From NCBI GenBank assembly GCA_944472135.2, contig OX235270.1:43090352-43154351 (forward strand): DNA of 64,000 bases, given 5' to 3'. Positions 21,690 to 32,206 of this stretch are shown here, piece by piece. The translations under genes and the position numbers were made by a program. This stretch comes from Trichobilharzia regenti. Taxonomy: Eukaryota; Platyhelminthes; Trematoda; Strigeidida; Schistosomatidae. How positions within the stretch are numbered: position 1 is the first letter of the stretch; each line of letters starts with the position of its first letter. Under the pieces are notes generated by a model. That model ran no database searches, was not told the origin of the DNA, and saw only the letters and a program-made list of their open reading frames with translations.

Positions 21690-22748
21690 TGTCCCTCAAA
21701 AATATCTATTAAAAAGCAATGTCATTTATTTATTTATGTGTAACTCTCTGGTGTTAAATGACATCACAATAAAAATCCTTTTGAGAATCTCATGTAATAC
21801 CTTGGACTACTTCACAATATTTTTGTGTAGTAGAGGTTTCTAAAAATTCTGTCTTAGGATCATTATTATTACTATTATTATTATCCATATAACCAGTACC
21901 TTCTCAGCTATAGCACTTCATTCAATTGTTCACACCCATGAAACAGTATGGAATGAGGCGGCAATCCTGAAAATCGAATCCCGTGGAAGATAATGACACT
22001 GATTTATTCCCTGATTTAAAGTCTGTTTGAGCTACCTTGAGAAGAACTAGAACAATAAGAACCAAATTCCAAAATTAGAGCATTACCTGAGATTTAACAG
22101 AAAACCATAAATTGTGTTCGAAATGTTATCCAGTAAATAATAGTGTTTCATTGAGTAAAATATCTAATGAACTATCAATGTGAACAACTTTTATGCATTT
22201 ATCACCCAGATGGTTATTTGTAGCATCGTTTTGCAGTCAGTTTCATAAGGCTCCTTACTACTCCTAAGTAACAATAGTTTCGACGATTCGTAACTCATGT
22301 GTTGGCGACTTAATACCTCTTTGTTCGATGAATTTTCAATCCCATTGAATAATTATTGTGTATAGCCGGTGTACTATGTCAACTCTTGTGTTTTACGTTA
22401 AACTTATTGAGAAATATAATAAACAATGGTTTATGGTGGCTTCAAAGTATTAATATAAAGTGATATTGATTTTTACTTCATATGGGATCAGCTAAAAAAT
22501 ACAAAAACTACGGTGTAATGCAACTCTACACAATCGAGCACCGATTTGTATGCATGTAGAACTATTGAACAACAACTAATGCTTCTATCCAGCCATTAGG
22601 ACCTAATTAGGTGAAGTGGAATTCGAACAGATAGCAAGCCAATCGAGGAAACGGCTGCACAGAGCAGAAATAGGAAGTTAACGGTAAATGTAATGTCATA
22701 TTATTTCTTATAATTTAAATGTATACATTCTCAGTTCTTTCAAAGTGC

Positions 22749-23142
22749 TCGGTCTCAAATTGACAAGTCAGCTTCTTTTGCAGATGCTTCGACGATGTCT
22801 GGGCAATTAATTAGTATTTATTTGGTGGATGGTGACTAGCAATGGAATCCAGGATGCATATTTCGTCCTATTTGGGAACCGCCAGCTGGATGTACCTGCA
22901 TTTCTCAGTGAGTGATGATGTTCCCACCAAGGCTCGAACTCAGTGCCCATAGTTTCAAACGCCAAAGCGTTATCCACTAAACAACTTGAGCCACGAGAGC
23001 CACCTCTTGGCGATTCCCAAATGGGACGAAATGCGCATCCTGGATTACACTGCTAGTCACCATCCACCAATTAAATAATAATTAAATACCCAGACATCGT
23101 CGAAGCATCTGCACAAGCAGCCGACATGTCAATCTAAGACCG
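22749..23142 (-). mobile_element. Hairpin SINE with hammerhead-like arms
   Basis: Two arms of about 135 bp are inverted copies (22749-22885 and 23007-23142), sharing CAGATGCTTCGACGATGTCT and GGTGGATGGTGACTAGCA. Between them on the minus strand is a tRNA-like segment: CTCAAGTTGTTTAGTGGATA with the B-box-like GAGTTCGAGCC. Each arm carries a decayed hammerhead related to the Sm-alpha type: TTCCCAAATAGGACGAAA (left, minus) and TTCCCAAATGGGACGAAA (right, plus), followed by ATCCTGGATT. The CUGANGA strand is mutated to CTGGCGG or TTGGCGA. Confidence 0.65.
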
Positions 23143-23289
23143 ACCAATTCGGTTCAATCAATCGACGGGAAAATCAAAAATTCAATTAAATCAACTATAT
23201 TTCATAAGATATTCGCTTCAACAGTAACAATTTGTACATGATTTCCACGTATTCTAACCGAACAATTTCTACAACTGGATGCTAAACAG

Positions 23290-23870
23290 TTTAAAATGTA
23301 TAAAATACAAAATAATGGAGCAAAGAATATTTTTTTCGATAAATTCCTCTTCCGGCTTTACAACTATATATATATATATACAGAATACTCTAGATTAGTA
23401 GCTAATAACAATATTAGTGTTTTTTAAATAATGTCGATTTTTAAGTATTGGTTTTGTAGGAATTTTGTTTGATTGTATGGAGGATTTGTAAAGTATGATC
23501 AATGCAATTACAGTTCATTAAAGATGCTTAAACAATAATAATAATAATAAAGATATAAAGATATATAAAGTACCAACTAAAATTAGGGAAATCCCACAAA
23601 AATTCAGAATTATTCAAACCTAGATGGTCAAGGTAATGATAACGTCTGCACTAACTTCTTTTGGATCCATAAATTAGGCTTGTTAATATGGATCCCAACA
23701 GCCTCAGCAATATCTAGTAATCGAACTCTTAAGACGAAATGAAGATTTGTTGGTATGCGGTAAATCACTCTGAAAGCCTGGTTAACATCAATCTTGTGTT
23801 CTGTATCCACAAGATGAGATAGAATAGCGCTACAAATGGATTTTGTTTGTCCTTTGCTCAACATACTCAA
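23290..23870 (-). pseudogene. 5'-truncated Penelope-like element
   Basis: Minus-strand frame 23628-23870 encodes the last 76 residues of the GIY-YIG region (KSICSAILSHLVDTEHKID, VIYRIPTNLHF, LWIQKKLVQTLSLP), almost the same as the PLE at 19043. The truncation point is at about 23865. Downstream is the terminal repeat with a TA tract and a ribozyme-like block (CGGAAGAGG, TATCGAAA) whose core base U4 is mutated. About 45 bp at 23434-23482 (ending TATGGAGGATTT) resemble the 3' tail of the hammerhead SINE at 3393-3432, framed by GATTT; probably a tiny SINE insertion. Confidence 0.75.
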
Positions 23871-24479
23871 CCCACTTGCATAGTTGGTTCGATAGCCACG
23901 CCGTGAAAAGTAATAGAGACAGTGCTATTTTGGAATCAAAGGACGAGACTATTGATTGATGAGGACCTAATTCACTGGCTTAGGCTATAGTAGTAATATG
24001 TCCTAGCTACAAACCACACTATATTACTATTATTATTATCACACACCTTAACACAATAGGTTTAACCCAGTGTTAAATCTCTCAGCTGCGTATAATCTAT
24101 TTCAGGATCTCAAATAGGGATCACTAATTACTTTGAACTAACTTAGAGTAGCTTGACTGATTTACACTTAAGCTGTATTCGCTTCTCGTTGTAGGCAAAT
24201 GTAGATACAGGTTTATGAGGAACATTTAGTTCGTGAAGAAATAGTACACTATCTGGTTGGTTCAGTGGAAGTCAAGTGACACATGGAAAGTTGAAGGCTA
24301 CAGTCGATGGGCAGTCCACGCGACACTAGTCTTCAGTTTTCAACTTCTCTAGAAGCAGTTGTAAAGCACAAGAAAAGACTCTTACCTCAGAGTTATCTAC
24401 TCCCTACAAAGGGCATATCGTACTTCCAGACATTCGAAGACTGCAACTCAAGGTGTTCAGAAGACTCGGTATCTCATCA

Positions 24480-24960
24480 GTGTCTTCATCTAGAAGTAAT
24501 ATGTCATCCGCATATTCTAATTCGATAAGACTATTTATCCCCCGGTGACAAGTCAACCCATAAGTAACTGAAGTCAGTTAGGGTCAACTCCTAGTAGTAC
24601 ATCTATGATGAAATTAAACACAAACGGGGACAGTGAGCATCCGTGAAAGACATCACTGGCTGTTATCACTTCAGATGGAAACCCTTCATAAGCCCTTACA
24701 CAGCTGTATGAGTTCGTGTAGGTTACCCTGATTAGTAACATACCATCTCGGCCAAACATTAGCGTAATACATCCCGGTCGACAGAGTTAAATTCCGACTT
24801 TACGTCAGGAAATGTGGAGATTGTTAAACACCGGTAAATATTCCTGTTCCAGAATTTGTCGAAGGGTGGATAAACGATCAATACACCCTCTACCTGGTCT
24901 AAAGCCTGCCTGGTTTTATCATGTTTATTTCTCTCTAGCACCACTTAATCTACGCGTGAC
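24480..24960 (-). pseudogene. LINE reverse transcriptase fragment
   Basis: The minus strand encodes reverse-transcriptase motifs in broken frames: FDKFWNRNIYRCLTIS, DVKSEFNSVDRDVLR, then GMLLIRVTYTNSYSCVRAYEG, DVFHGCSLSPFVFNFIIDVL and, after a stop, YADDILLLDED. The part from 24808 leftward is the inverted copy of the LINE at 54671 onward, while 24809-24960 extends the same gene on its 5' side, beyond the duplicated segment. The 3' half is removed by the junction at 24437. Confidence 0.75.
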
Positions 24961-25635
24961 TATTGAACCAAAAACTTAAGATATCATATTAGTCAAGCTA
25001 TTACTTTACGATTATCCCTTCGTGTATACTGTGATGATTAATGACTGACACCAGCGCGACGCGAGAGCCACCAACCGGGGTATGAACAAATGTGTTCAAG
25101 TAAGAAATTTTTGGCAGCTCAATGAAAAAATACATCAATATATAGGGATTTTCTGCAACACTTTAATATACTCTTTAAGTCCCTCAAGATTGTTCAGAAG
25201 GGTAACGGGAGGAAATTATCTTTCAGATGACGTGTTGGATCCAAAGACTATACACTGTCTACAACAAAAACAACACTAGTAATGTAGCAGGACCTGTATA
25301 AATTTTCAGCGGTAAATAATGTCGGAGTCTATAAGAACATAAATATTACACTCATACATTTCACGCTGTTAAACGATACACTACTCTCCTCTAAAATTTA
25401 ATCAACTGCACAATAGGCAGAGAAGCTCTAATAACTGTCGTTACGCACTCCACATTTCACAGGAATCATGAAAATCGTATCATGAGACGATTAAGAAATA
25501 GCCAGAAATGCTAATGTCAACAAGTTTTAAGTTGTATTTAAGCTGAAATCATTCATGTTATGTACAGCACAATTAAAAATAGCATACCCAATCAACTGGG
25601 AGAGTCAACATGTGATAAAGTGTAATTAAAATAAT
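24961..25635. other. No recognisable gene; downstream of the cold-shock gene
   Basis: AT-rich sequence with no recognisable coding motif. The part near 25600-25635 is likely 3' untranslated region of the minus-strand cold-shock-domain gene. Confidence 0.35.
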
Positions 25636-26023
25636 TCAAGCTGGTTCATCCCAGGTTTTATGTTTCCCTGGAGTAAGATTAACAATTTTCACATGCACTG
25701 CTTGATACTTTTCATTCTTTGGTGGAATGAGCATCTTACGGTATTCCACAACATCTCCTTCTATTGGCACATACTCACCATCAACACTTCAAAACTATTA
25801 AGGAGTTAATAATAACTTACTCAAAAACATGAACGAACAAATAGTCACCGCCGTCATCAGGTTTTATGAAGCCGTGGCCCTTTTGTCGGCAAAAACTCAT
25901 TATTGCACCTCTTCCAATTTCTCCTGATGAAGCATTTTCTGACTGCGATTTTGTGCGATTTCGTTTGTGAAAAATTGGACTCGGGATGACCAGATGAGGT
26001 GCAGGGTTTCGAGGAGGCTCCAT
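25636..26023 (-). CDS. CARHSP1: Cold-shock-domain protein, CARHSP1/CSDC2 type
   Basis: Two minus-strand exons, 25821-26023 and 25636-25786, join across a 34-bp intron (GTAAGTTATT...TTTTGAAG) to give 117 residues. The N-terminal tail is Pro/Ser/Arg-rich (MEPPRNPAPHLVIPSP, RNRTKSQSEN). The cold-shock domain follows with RNP1-like KGHGFIKP, RNP2-like YLFVHVFDVDGEYVP and IPPKNEKYQAV, ending GKHKTWDEPA. The size and the IPPKN and HKTW motifs match CARHSP1/CSDC2 proteins, which bind single-stranded RNA and 3' untranslated regions in the cytoplasm. Splicing restores DVDGEYVP across the junction; without it the frame stops. The start is the first ATG and gives the family's usual N-terminus. Confidence 0.9.
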
Positions 26024-26509
26024 TTTCCAAAGGACTAATTATGTTTTCAAGCGAATGGCCGTCAATGAATGGATTATCCCGCTACTAGAAGACTGCTATA
26101 AGGAAGGGTTTAAAATAGCGTAAGTTGCACATATGTAGTCGTCTTTACATGAATTTTTATCTGTCAAATAAGCGGAAGTCTTGTAATGTCAACTGCAGCT
26201 ACTCTTAATTACTGGAGTGTACAAGATGTGAGAAATACTAAGCAATTCTGAGAGTGAAAAAGATAATGTATAGACCCAACAGAAAATTGACGTACAAACC
26301 TCGCGAAAAATTAAACTGCCGCCTTTCCATATATTCAATATGTTGAGTGAGATGAGCGATAACTGACAGACACCATCTTAATATTACAACTTGCTTTTAC
26401 AATCATTTTCCATCTCCCTTTTGTCCCTCTTGTTAAGCTTGGTATTATCTATACTTGATGAGTCCAATATCCAATATAGTTTATTACGAGTTAGTGTTTT
26501 ATCTTCTTT
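26024..26509. other. Upstream of the cold-shock gene, no feature seen
   Basis: Likely promoter and 5' region of the minus-strand cold-shock-domain gene. I could not identify core promoter elements with confidence. Confidence 0.3.
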
Positions 26510-26686
26510 GCATTATAGCTTGATTCCACACCGTATTTTTGGTACAAGTATGGAATTTTCAGCATGTGATATCAGTAGCCCAAATTTTGCAGGCCACCCA
26601 CTGATACCGAGTATGCGTCGGCAGGGGATCGAACCTCGGACCATGTGCATGGTCGGCGAGAGTTCTAACCGCCGTGCCACCGACGC
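26510..26686 (-). mobile_element. tRNA-derived SINE (copy 1 of 3)
   Basis: Minus strand: GCGTCGGTGGCACGGCGGTT begins a tRNA-like head with A box, CTCGCCGACCATGCAC, the B box GGTTCGATCCCC and the closing GCCGACGCA. The body ends CTTGTACCAAAAATACGGTG and GGAATCAAGCTATAA. The same unit occurs at 37592-37770 and 48825-48996. Confidence 0.75.
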
Positions 26687-27170
26687 AAAAAGCGTTTGTC
26701 GGAGGTGGGATAAACCGGTTTGATTTTTTTGTGCTCGCCTCTTGATCGTGAGGTAAAGGTTCCTGATCTTCAGGAAACTTCTGCGTAGCTCATCCTGCCA
26801 CTCGACTGTCGTAGTTTTGGTTGACTCCAAAAAGAGTAGCGCTGGGATTGATTACATGTTTTTGTAGTTTGCGTTGTGTTAACACTGTTACTACCGTGAA
26901 TGCAGTTGGCCCTTTAACCAGTTCCTCCTCAGATATCGTTGTCAAAAGAAAAGATGTGATAATAACGATAAATACGATAAAGACAGAAAAAGTAATAAAG
27001 AAAACGTAAAACATACAGCTGATTTAATTTGAAGTTGATGTATATATATAGATATATTTATATATATACAATATCAGTAACAATAATAAGCGTAGTAGTT
27101 GAAGTTGTCCAGGGAGTAAGACGGGAGGGAATGTAAAGAAGTAAAACGACGAACTCAGTTGTCTACCCCT

Positions 27171-27230
27171 GAATGAATGAATGAATGAATGAATGAATGA
27201 GTGAATGAATTAATGAATGAATGAATGAAG
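27171..27230. repeat. (GAAT)n microsatellite
   Basis: About 14 GAAT units with a few substitutions (GAGT, TAAT). Simple-sequence tract without coding meaning. Confidence 0.9.
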
Positions 27231-27239
27231 AGCTCACGA

Positions 27240-27800
27240 GTGAGTGCACCTAACTGTTTATGTGTAAAGTATATGAACGTATATGCCCTCACTATGTTCC
27301 CGTGTAATTTACGCTTGTGTCCCATTTTTCCGTTAAAACTAGTCCGACGTTGTGCAGGACAAACTTATATTGCACAGGGTGTGACTTGGATTCTGCAGCC
27401 TACAGGTGCTTACTTTCACTACTTTTCACTTTTCCAAGTTTTCCAGAAGTTTTAGATCTGCCTGCAGCTTATCTGAGTCCTCCGGATACTTTGTTAACCT
27501 CCATATCTTCACATCGTCAGTGTATGGAGGAGTCGGGCAGCTTAGACGGCATGGTAGGTCAATGATAGAAATCAAAAAACACCAGTGATTCTAAGATAAA
27601 ACCCTTCGACACGGCTGATGATGAGCTGTGCCAAGATGATCTAATTCGATTGACCTTAGTGCAAAATTGCCTATCAGCTAGGTAGTCCTTTAACCATGAC
27701 AGAAGTGACTTACCTATACCTGCCTGACTTATTTTGTGTAGGAAAACATTCATATCCCAGCATCATGTCCAATCGTCCCAAGCCGATAGTAGGTTTGTTT
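27240..27800 (-). pseudogene. CR1/jockey-like LINE reverse transcriptase fragment
   Basis: On the minus strand: FLHKISQAGIGKSLLSWLKD, YLADRQFCTKVNRIRSSWHS, then a segment reading ILESLVFFDF, and after frame changes HTDDVKIWRL with YPEDSDKLQADLKLLENLE. These correspond to RT motifs around the Q-G and Y-A-D-D boxes of CR1 or jockey LINEs (usual form GVPQGSVLGPLLF and YADDVKIW). The catalytic Y-A is H-T and the GVPQG box is ruined. No ends could be fixed. Confidence 0.75.
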
Positions 27801-28024
27801 GATAGTGTTGCAGCATGCGGAAAAGGACACTAACGTCAATGGCTGGTATTGGTCAGGTTAGTTATTTTCCTAAGGCACAAGGGCTAAAGGCAGAGTAATA
27901 ACTTGAAGTCCATGTTGCTGCCTCAGCTTATTATATCCCGAAAGTCTTTACTGAAAAGCAGGAAGACTGAAACTCCTTAAATTAGGAGCATCTTATCTTT
28001 GAAATTCTCGAAACATAAAGAACG

Positions 28025-28396
28025 TGTCAATGTAGCTGAAGATTGAAGGATCAATTCATGGTTGTTTGCTCAAAACCAACTTCCCCAATTTTCGCGGAGG
28101 CATCAATACGACAGTCATCGTCTCATCGGTCGCTGTTCAGAAAGAAGTCAGGAGACAACCGTCAGAGGTAATATTGTGATTTATTATTGTAATATTCGTT
28201 CATAGACATTAGTTGCAAAGCTTAGTTTTAAAGTTGGCTATATGTTGGTGTTACAATAAAGAACTCTCGAGTCGCCAATCTGTGTTTTGGTTTTTGCGTC
28301 CGTTATTACTAAGCGTTTCTGAGAAACTTCATGGAACAGCGTGAGTCCAAACGTAGCAAGAGCTGGGCATTAACGGTTTACGAGACGTGACTGACA
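28025..28396 (+). repeat. 5' LTR of the BEL/Pao element
   Basis: Begins TGTCAATGTAGCTGAAG and ends ACGTGACTGACA. It contains ACAATAAAGAACTCTCGAG, with the poly(A) signal AATAAA, as does the other LTR. The sequence after it (GTTTCTGATGGTGTAGTC) is where the primer-binding site should lie, but I could not match a tRNA. Confidence 0.8.
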
Positions 28397-28541
28397 GTTT
28401 CTGATGGTGTAGTCAGGTTCTGACGCATTCAGACAGTTGGTGAAAGTTTGGATAGTCACCGTTCATCTTTCCTCGTGCCGGTCAAGTCCTCTTTGAACAA
28501 GCAATATCTGGAACGTTTTTGGAATTGGGTCAAGTTCAACA

Positions 28542-30497
28542 ATGCCTGGGTCAAAGAAGGGACAGAGCGTCTTGGATGCAAACAGGAAAGTAAGTCATGG
28601 TGACTTGTCTGTTAATTGTAACGATGTGTCTGATGTTAAGCATGACATGGTTGATGTTACTGTTTCGCCGTTCAGGGATAATAGGAACATCAAACTCCCT
28701 AAATTTGAACCACGGTGTTTCGACGGAAACCCGGCTGACTATTTACAGTTTGTATGAGAATTCGAAATCATGTTAAGTGGTTTTTCATTAAGTGATGAAA
28801 TGAAGTTAATGTATTTGATGAGGTATTGCACTGGAATTGCTGCAAGAGCTATACAGTGCTGTAAGTTTATGAAGCCAAAAGAGGGCTACTACGAGGCTAT
28901 GAGCATATTACGTCAAAGGTTTGGAAGACCTTCAATGATTGTAAGGAAATTATTCGACGCTGTTAAGGGAAATGGTGGTCAATTACAGGATGATTACCAG
29001 GCACTCACTGAGTTTTTGGATAATTTACTGATTTAGAAGAATGCATTGATTTCTATGAATTGCATGAGTGACCTCAACTCGAGTTTTATACTAGAAGTAA
29101 TAGCAAGACGCCTACCTACTCGACTGCAAAGGAAGTGGGTGAAGATAAGCTCCCGTACGGAGGATGAGGGTATCGAGCCAAAATTTGATGATATCCTGAA
29201 ACTAATAAAAGATAGTGTCAATCAATCTATGAGCAAGTTTGCCAGTATATTGAATCTCATCCCTAGAATAGAGCAGTCTGAGGGAAAAACGCAATCATTG
29301 ATGACGAAAGGGCCTCAGAGAGGTGGATATCGAGATGGATCCATGATGTCTAGTAATGCATATAGACCTAGTGAGTGTAACAGGTTTCGTAGTACATCCT
29401 CAACAGAGGAGTTACAAGATGCAAGACAAACACGGTTGTGTTTTACACGTTTGCAAGAAGTGCGTACAAAGGTGAACTGTGAAGAAGTGAGCAAGTTCAG
29501 TGATAAGCTAAATGTAAACTCCAGGCCTGACTCCCAATTGTGTGACGATAACGGTGCGGCCAAGAAGTCTGTAGTTGCAACTGGTAAGCCATTGTTGAAT
29601 AGAGTGTCACAGAATAGAGTTACTGCTTCAGAGTGCAGTTCTGACTCCAAAAGTTTACAAAGTATAACTAGTCAGAGTGAAGTTATAAAACCTTTAATGG
29701 TTTGTGAGGAGGAACCAAAATTGTCTACCTCTGTTAATAAAGAGTTTGAAAATGATGAAATTGACGGTAAAGTGAATGTTCGTGATAATGATCATGATAG
29801 TGCAGATTTGTCTTTGGTTGATCATGATGAGATGAGGGATATGCCTACTACTGCTAAGTTGAACAAAGTTTCTGTACAACTTGAACGTGAAGTAGAAATA
29901 AATGCAGATGCAGTTCCAAAAGGTGTGCATACTTGTGAGACCGTCAGTGTAATTGATCAGAGTGAAGCCCACCTATCATCAGATGCTATTGCTAAACCTG
30001 AGCTGATAGTAAAAGACAGCAGTGGTGGTGGTCTTGGAGGTAGACAACTTTCTGAAAGTCGAATCACAACAGCTTCTGATCCACCGCTAAGTTCATCAAC
30101 TTGTGTCACTCGGTCGTCGTTGGTGTTGTCATCCACGATGAAAAAGACGCCCACCAACTCAAGTATCTTGTGCAATGACTATGATAGTATTGGTGCGTTT
30201 GAAAAGACGAAAGATATTGGTCAGTTTAGTGAGGATAAGCCAAGTGTAAACGAGAGAGTAATTGTTAAATTGACTTGCACGAATAAAGGCACTTCTAGTT
30301 TCAAGTTACTATTTGAATGCTATTATCTTTGGTGTAAATTACTCTGTTTCTACGCTTGGTTGACCAGATACGTCGTGTGTTTGTTCGTCATCTATATTCT
30401 ACGATACAATGACATGAGTGTGTTACCCTTCAGATTTGAGGATATAGCTGTTAGACGGAAGTCAGCAAATGAACTCTGCGACGATTTTCCAACCTAG
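28542..30497 (+). pseudogene. BEL/Pao gag-like frame with two stops and a membrane segment
   Basis: One reading frame of 652 codons from ATG 28542 with TGA at 28755 and TAG at 29034. Residues near 50-75 (IKLPKFEPRCFDGNPADYLQ) and the following LSGFSLSDEMKLMYLMRY are the DUF1759-type gag core of BEL/Pao elements, which forms the particle. A zinc knuckle near 29440 is degenerate: CFTRLQEVRTKVNC has Arg where the second Cys and the His should be. The next ~350 codons are Ser/Asp/Glu-rich and unrecognised, ending in a hydrophobic stretch (YYLWCKLLCFYAW, then VVCLFVIYIL) at about 30310-30410 that would span a membrane. That tail stays open while gag is broken. Confidence 0.75.
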
Positions 30498-30499
30498 AG

Positions 30500-31460
30500 C
30501 GTCAACCTGAGAAGGGTTGTGGGCGTACTGCTGTAAGTCCTACAGTTCTTCAAGAGTAGTTTGTCGTGCCAGAATCCACAACATTTGATGTAGTGATTGT
30601 ACATATTTTTGTGTTAAATACTTGTGTGAGTTCCAATTATTGTAATTGTTGGTTAATATTCTTTGTGTCCGGACATTCCACAACTTACAATCGTCAACCT
30701 GAGAAGGGTTTTAGGCGTACTGGTGTAAGTCCTGCGATTCTTCAAAGGAATTCCACCAAGACATGATCCACGAGGTTATTTGTACTGTTTGTATATACGT
30801 GCGGTGTGTCATATCAATTGGTGGTGTTTTGGATTCATTGTGTTTACTCGTTGTTTTCGTACCTTGTTGTTATTACGTAATTTTGTTAAATTGTTTGTCA
30901 TGCTTACTTCTGAAGTTGTTTCTAGTCTTCTACATTCGTGAATGGATTGATAGATGTTAAAGACAGCAGATGGGTCGTATACGCCGGGGAGGCTATAGCT
31001 ATTGCTGAGAATGACATGCACACGGAGATAATTGTTAGCTGTGGTCCCACACGCCGGGGAGCGGGAGTGTAAACGACTGAGGCTTGCATACGTCGCCGTT
31101 ACTAGAATTGAGGCAGAATGAGTGACAAGCGATTGCAGTAGTAATTGGTAGTGAGTGCATAAGAGGATGTGCGTAGAGTATCGTGAGGTGCTGCTATGGT
31201 CACGTTGTGTTCTGCAAGAGTCATTCTAGCAAGTGGCGATTGTGTTGCAAGAGGATGTGTCAAGAGGATGCCTTTAACTGGAAGGCGCAGGTCGTCATTG
31301 ATGTGTGAGATTGTGCTGTGGGTATGCTTGTGGTGTGTTGGCTTTTCTGTTTGTTTTCCATTTCAGCTCTGTCCGTGTGACCCAGGTTCTCGCAATGGCA
31401 TCCAAGTCAACGTGTATTGGTCGTGATGGAAAAAAGGGTTGGATCCGTATTTTGCCGGGG
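30500..31460 (+). other. Non-coding internal part of the BEL/Pao element
   Basis: No pol motif in any frame. A unit beginning CGTCAACCTGAGAAGGGTT and continuing GGCGTACT, TGTAAGTCCT is present twice, at 30499-30560 and 30691-30752. The string CGCCGGGGAG or TGCCGGGGAG occurs at about 30983, 31052 and 31454, the last directly before the 3' LTR. Confidence 0.55.
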
Positions 31461-31462
31461 AG

Positions 31463-31821
31463 TGTCAAAGTAGTTGAAGATTGAACGATCAATTCATGGT
31501 TGTTTGCTCAAAACCAACTTCCCCAATTTTCGCGGAGGCATCAATACGACAGTCATCGTCTCATCGGTCGCTGTTCAGAAAGAAGTCAGGAAAAAAACCA
31601 TCAGAAGTAATATTGTGATTTATTATTGTAATATTTGTTCACAGACCTTAGTCATACTTGATTTATATGTTGGTGTAACAATAAAGAATCCTCGAGTCAA
31701 CAACTGGTGTTTTGGTTTTTTCGTCCGTTATTACTAAGCGTTTCTGAGAAACTTCAAGCGACACCGTGAGCCCGAGCGTAGGAAGAGCTGGGCATTAACG
31801 GTTTATGAGACGTTGCTCACA
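31463..31821 (+). repeat. 3' LTR of the BEL/Pao element
   Basis: TGTCAAAGTAGTTGAAGATT at its start and ACGTTGCTCACA at its end, aligned throughout with 28025-28396. Contains AACAATAAAGAATCCTCGAG with an AATAAA signal. Confidence 0.8.
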
Positions 31822-32011
31822 GAATTTCCTCCTGGTGGTGATCTTCCTTTTTTTATCCATCCGAAAAACTTTTTTTCTTATACGCTGCATGAAGAGCGAT
31901 AATTTGTGAAATCGATTTTACAGAGACAACTCAACACTCTGCACTCAGCTCAACCTTCTCCAATTCCTTCCTACAATTTTTTGTTTCATATAGGCTTTCA
32001 GTCAAAAGACG

Positions 32012-32206
32012 TGTAGTAATTTACTGTACTTGTAATATTAGTATTTCGAGATGACGGAATTACACGAATCCAACCAAAACTCAGAGAGGGCAGCAATCAG
32101 GAATTTGTATTTAGCGGAATTATTATGCAATTCATATCAGAAACATATCAACAGTCAACAGTAAGTATTTTAAACAATACAGAGATAGAAATTGTCAATC
32201 ACCACA
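32012..32206 (-). repeat. LTR A (3' end of the array in sense)
   Basis: Plus strand TGTAGTAATTTACTGTACTT to GTCAATCACCACA; sense orientation starts TGTGGTGATTGACAA. The integrase-end frame of the first internal stops inside it at 32195. Confidence 0.9.

Larger units (their letters stand above)
21690..24808 (+). repeat. Left arm of a large inverted duplication
   Basis: Its reverse complement matches 54671-59093 almost base for base over all stretches I compared, for example 21711-22440 with 58400-59070. The arm contains a hairpin SINE, a PLE 3' part and a LINE reverse-transcriptase fragment. Compared with the right arm it lacks about 1.26 kb (equivalent of 55041-56303), joined at a TGT microhomology near 24437, and has a much shorter TA tract. 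High identity across unrelated repeats means one duplication event, not independent insertions. Confidence 0.85.
28025..31821 (+). mobile_element. BEL/Pao LTR retrotransposon lacking pol
   Basis: Two related LTRs, 28025-28396 and 31463-31821, both TGTCAA...(T/A)CA, enclose about 3.07 kb. The first internal part encodes a BEL/Pao gag with two stop codons; no protease, reverse transcriptase, RNase H or integrase motif is found in 30498-31462. The LTRs differ by substitutions and a short indel near 28215, so the insertion is old. Flanking 5-mers GAACG and GAATT are only partly alike, so no clean target duplication is claimed. A GGGGAG purine run precedes the 3' LTR. Confidence 0.8.

Noticed and set aside
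24307..24528. 73-codon plus frame as a gene, paired with 56198-56425
   Set aside because: The two related frames are simply the inverted-duplication arms; the left one crosses the deletion joint at 24437, so no conserved protein is implied.
29315..29650. 111-codon frame antisense to the BEL/Pao gag
   Set aside because: Mirror of the coding strand with no independent motif.
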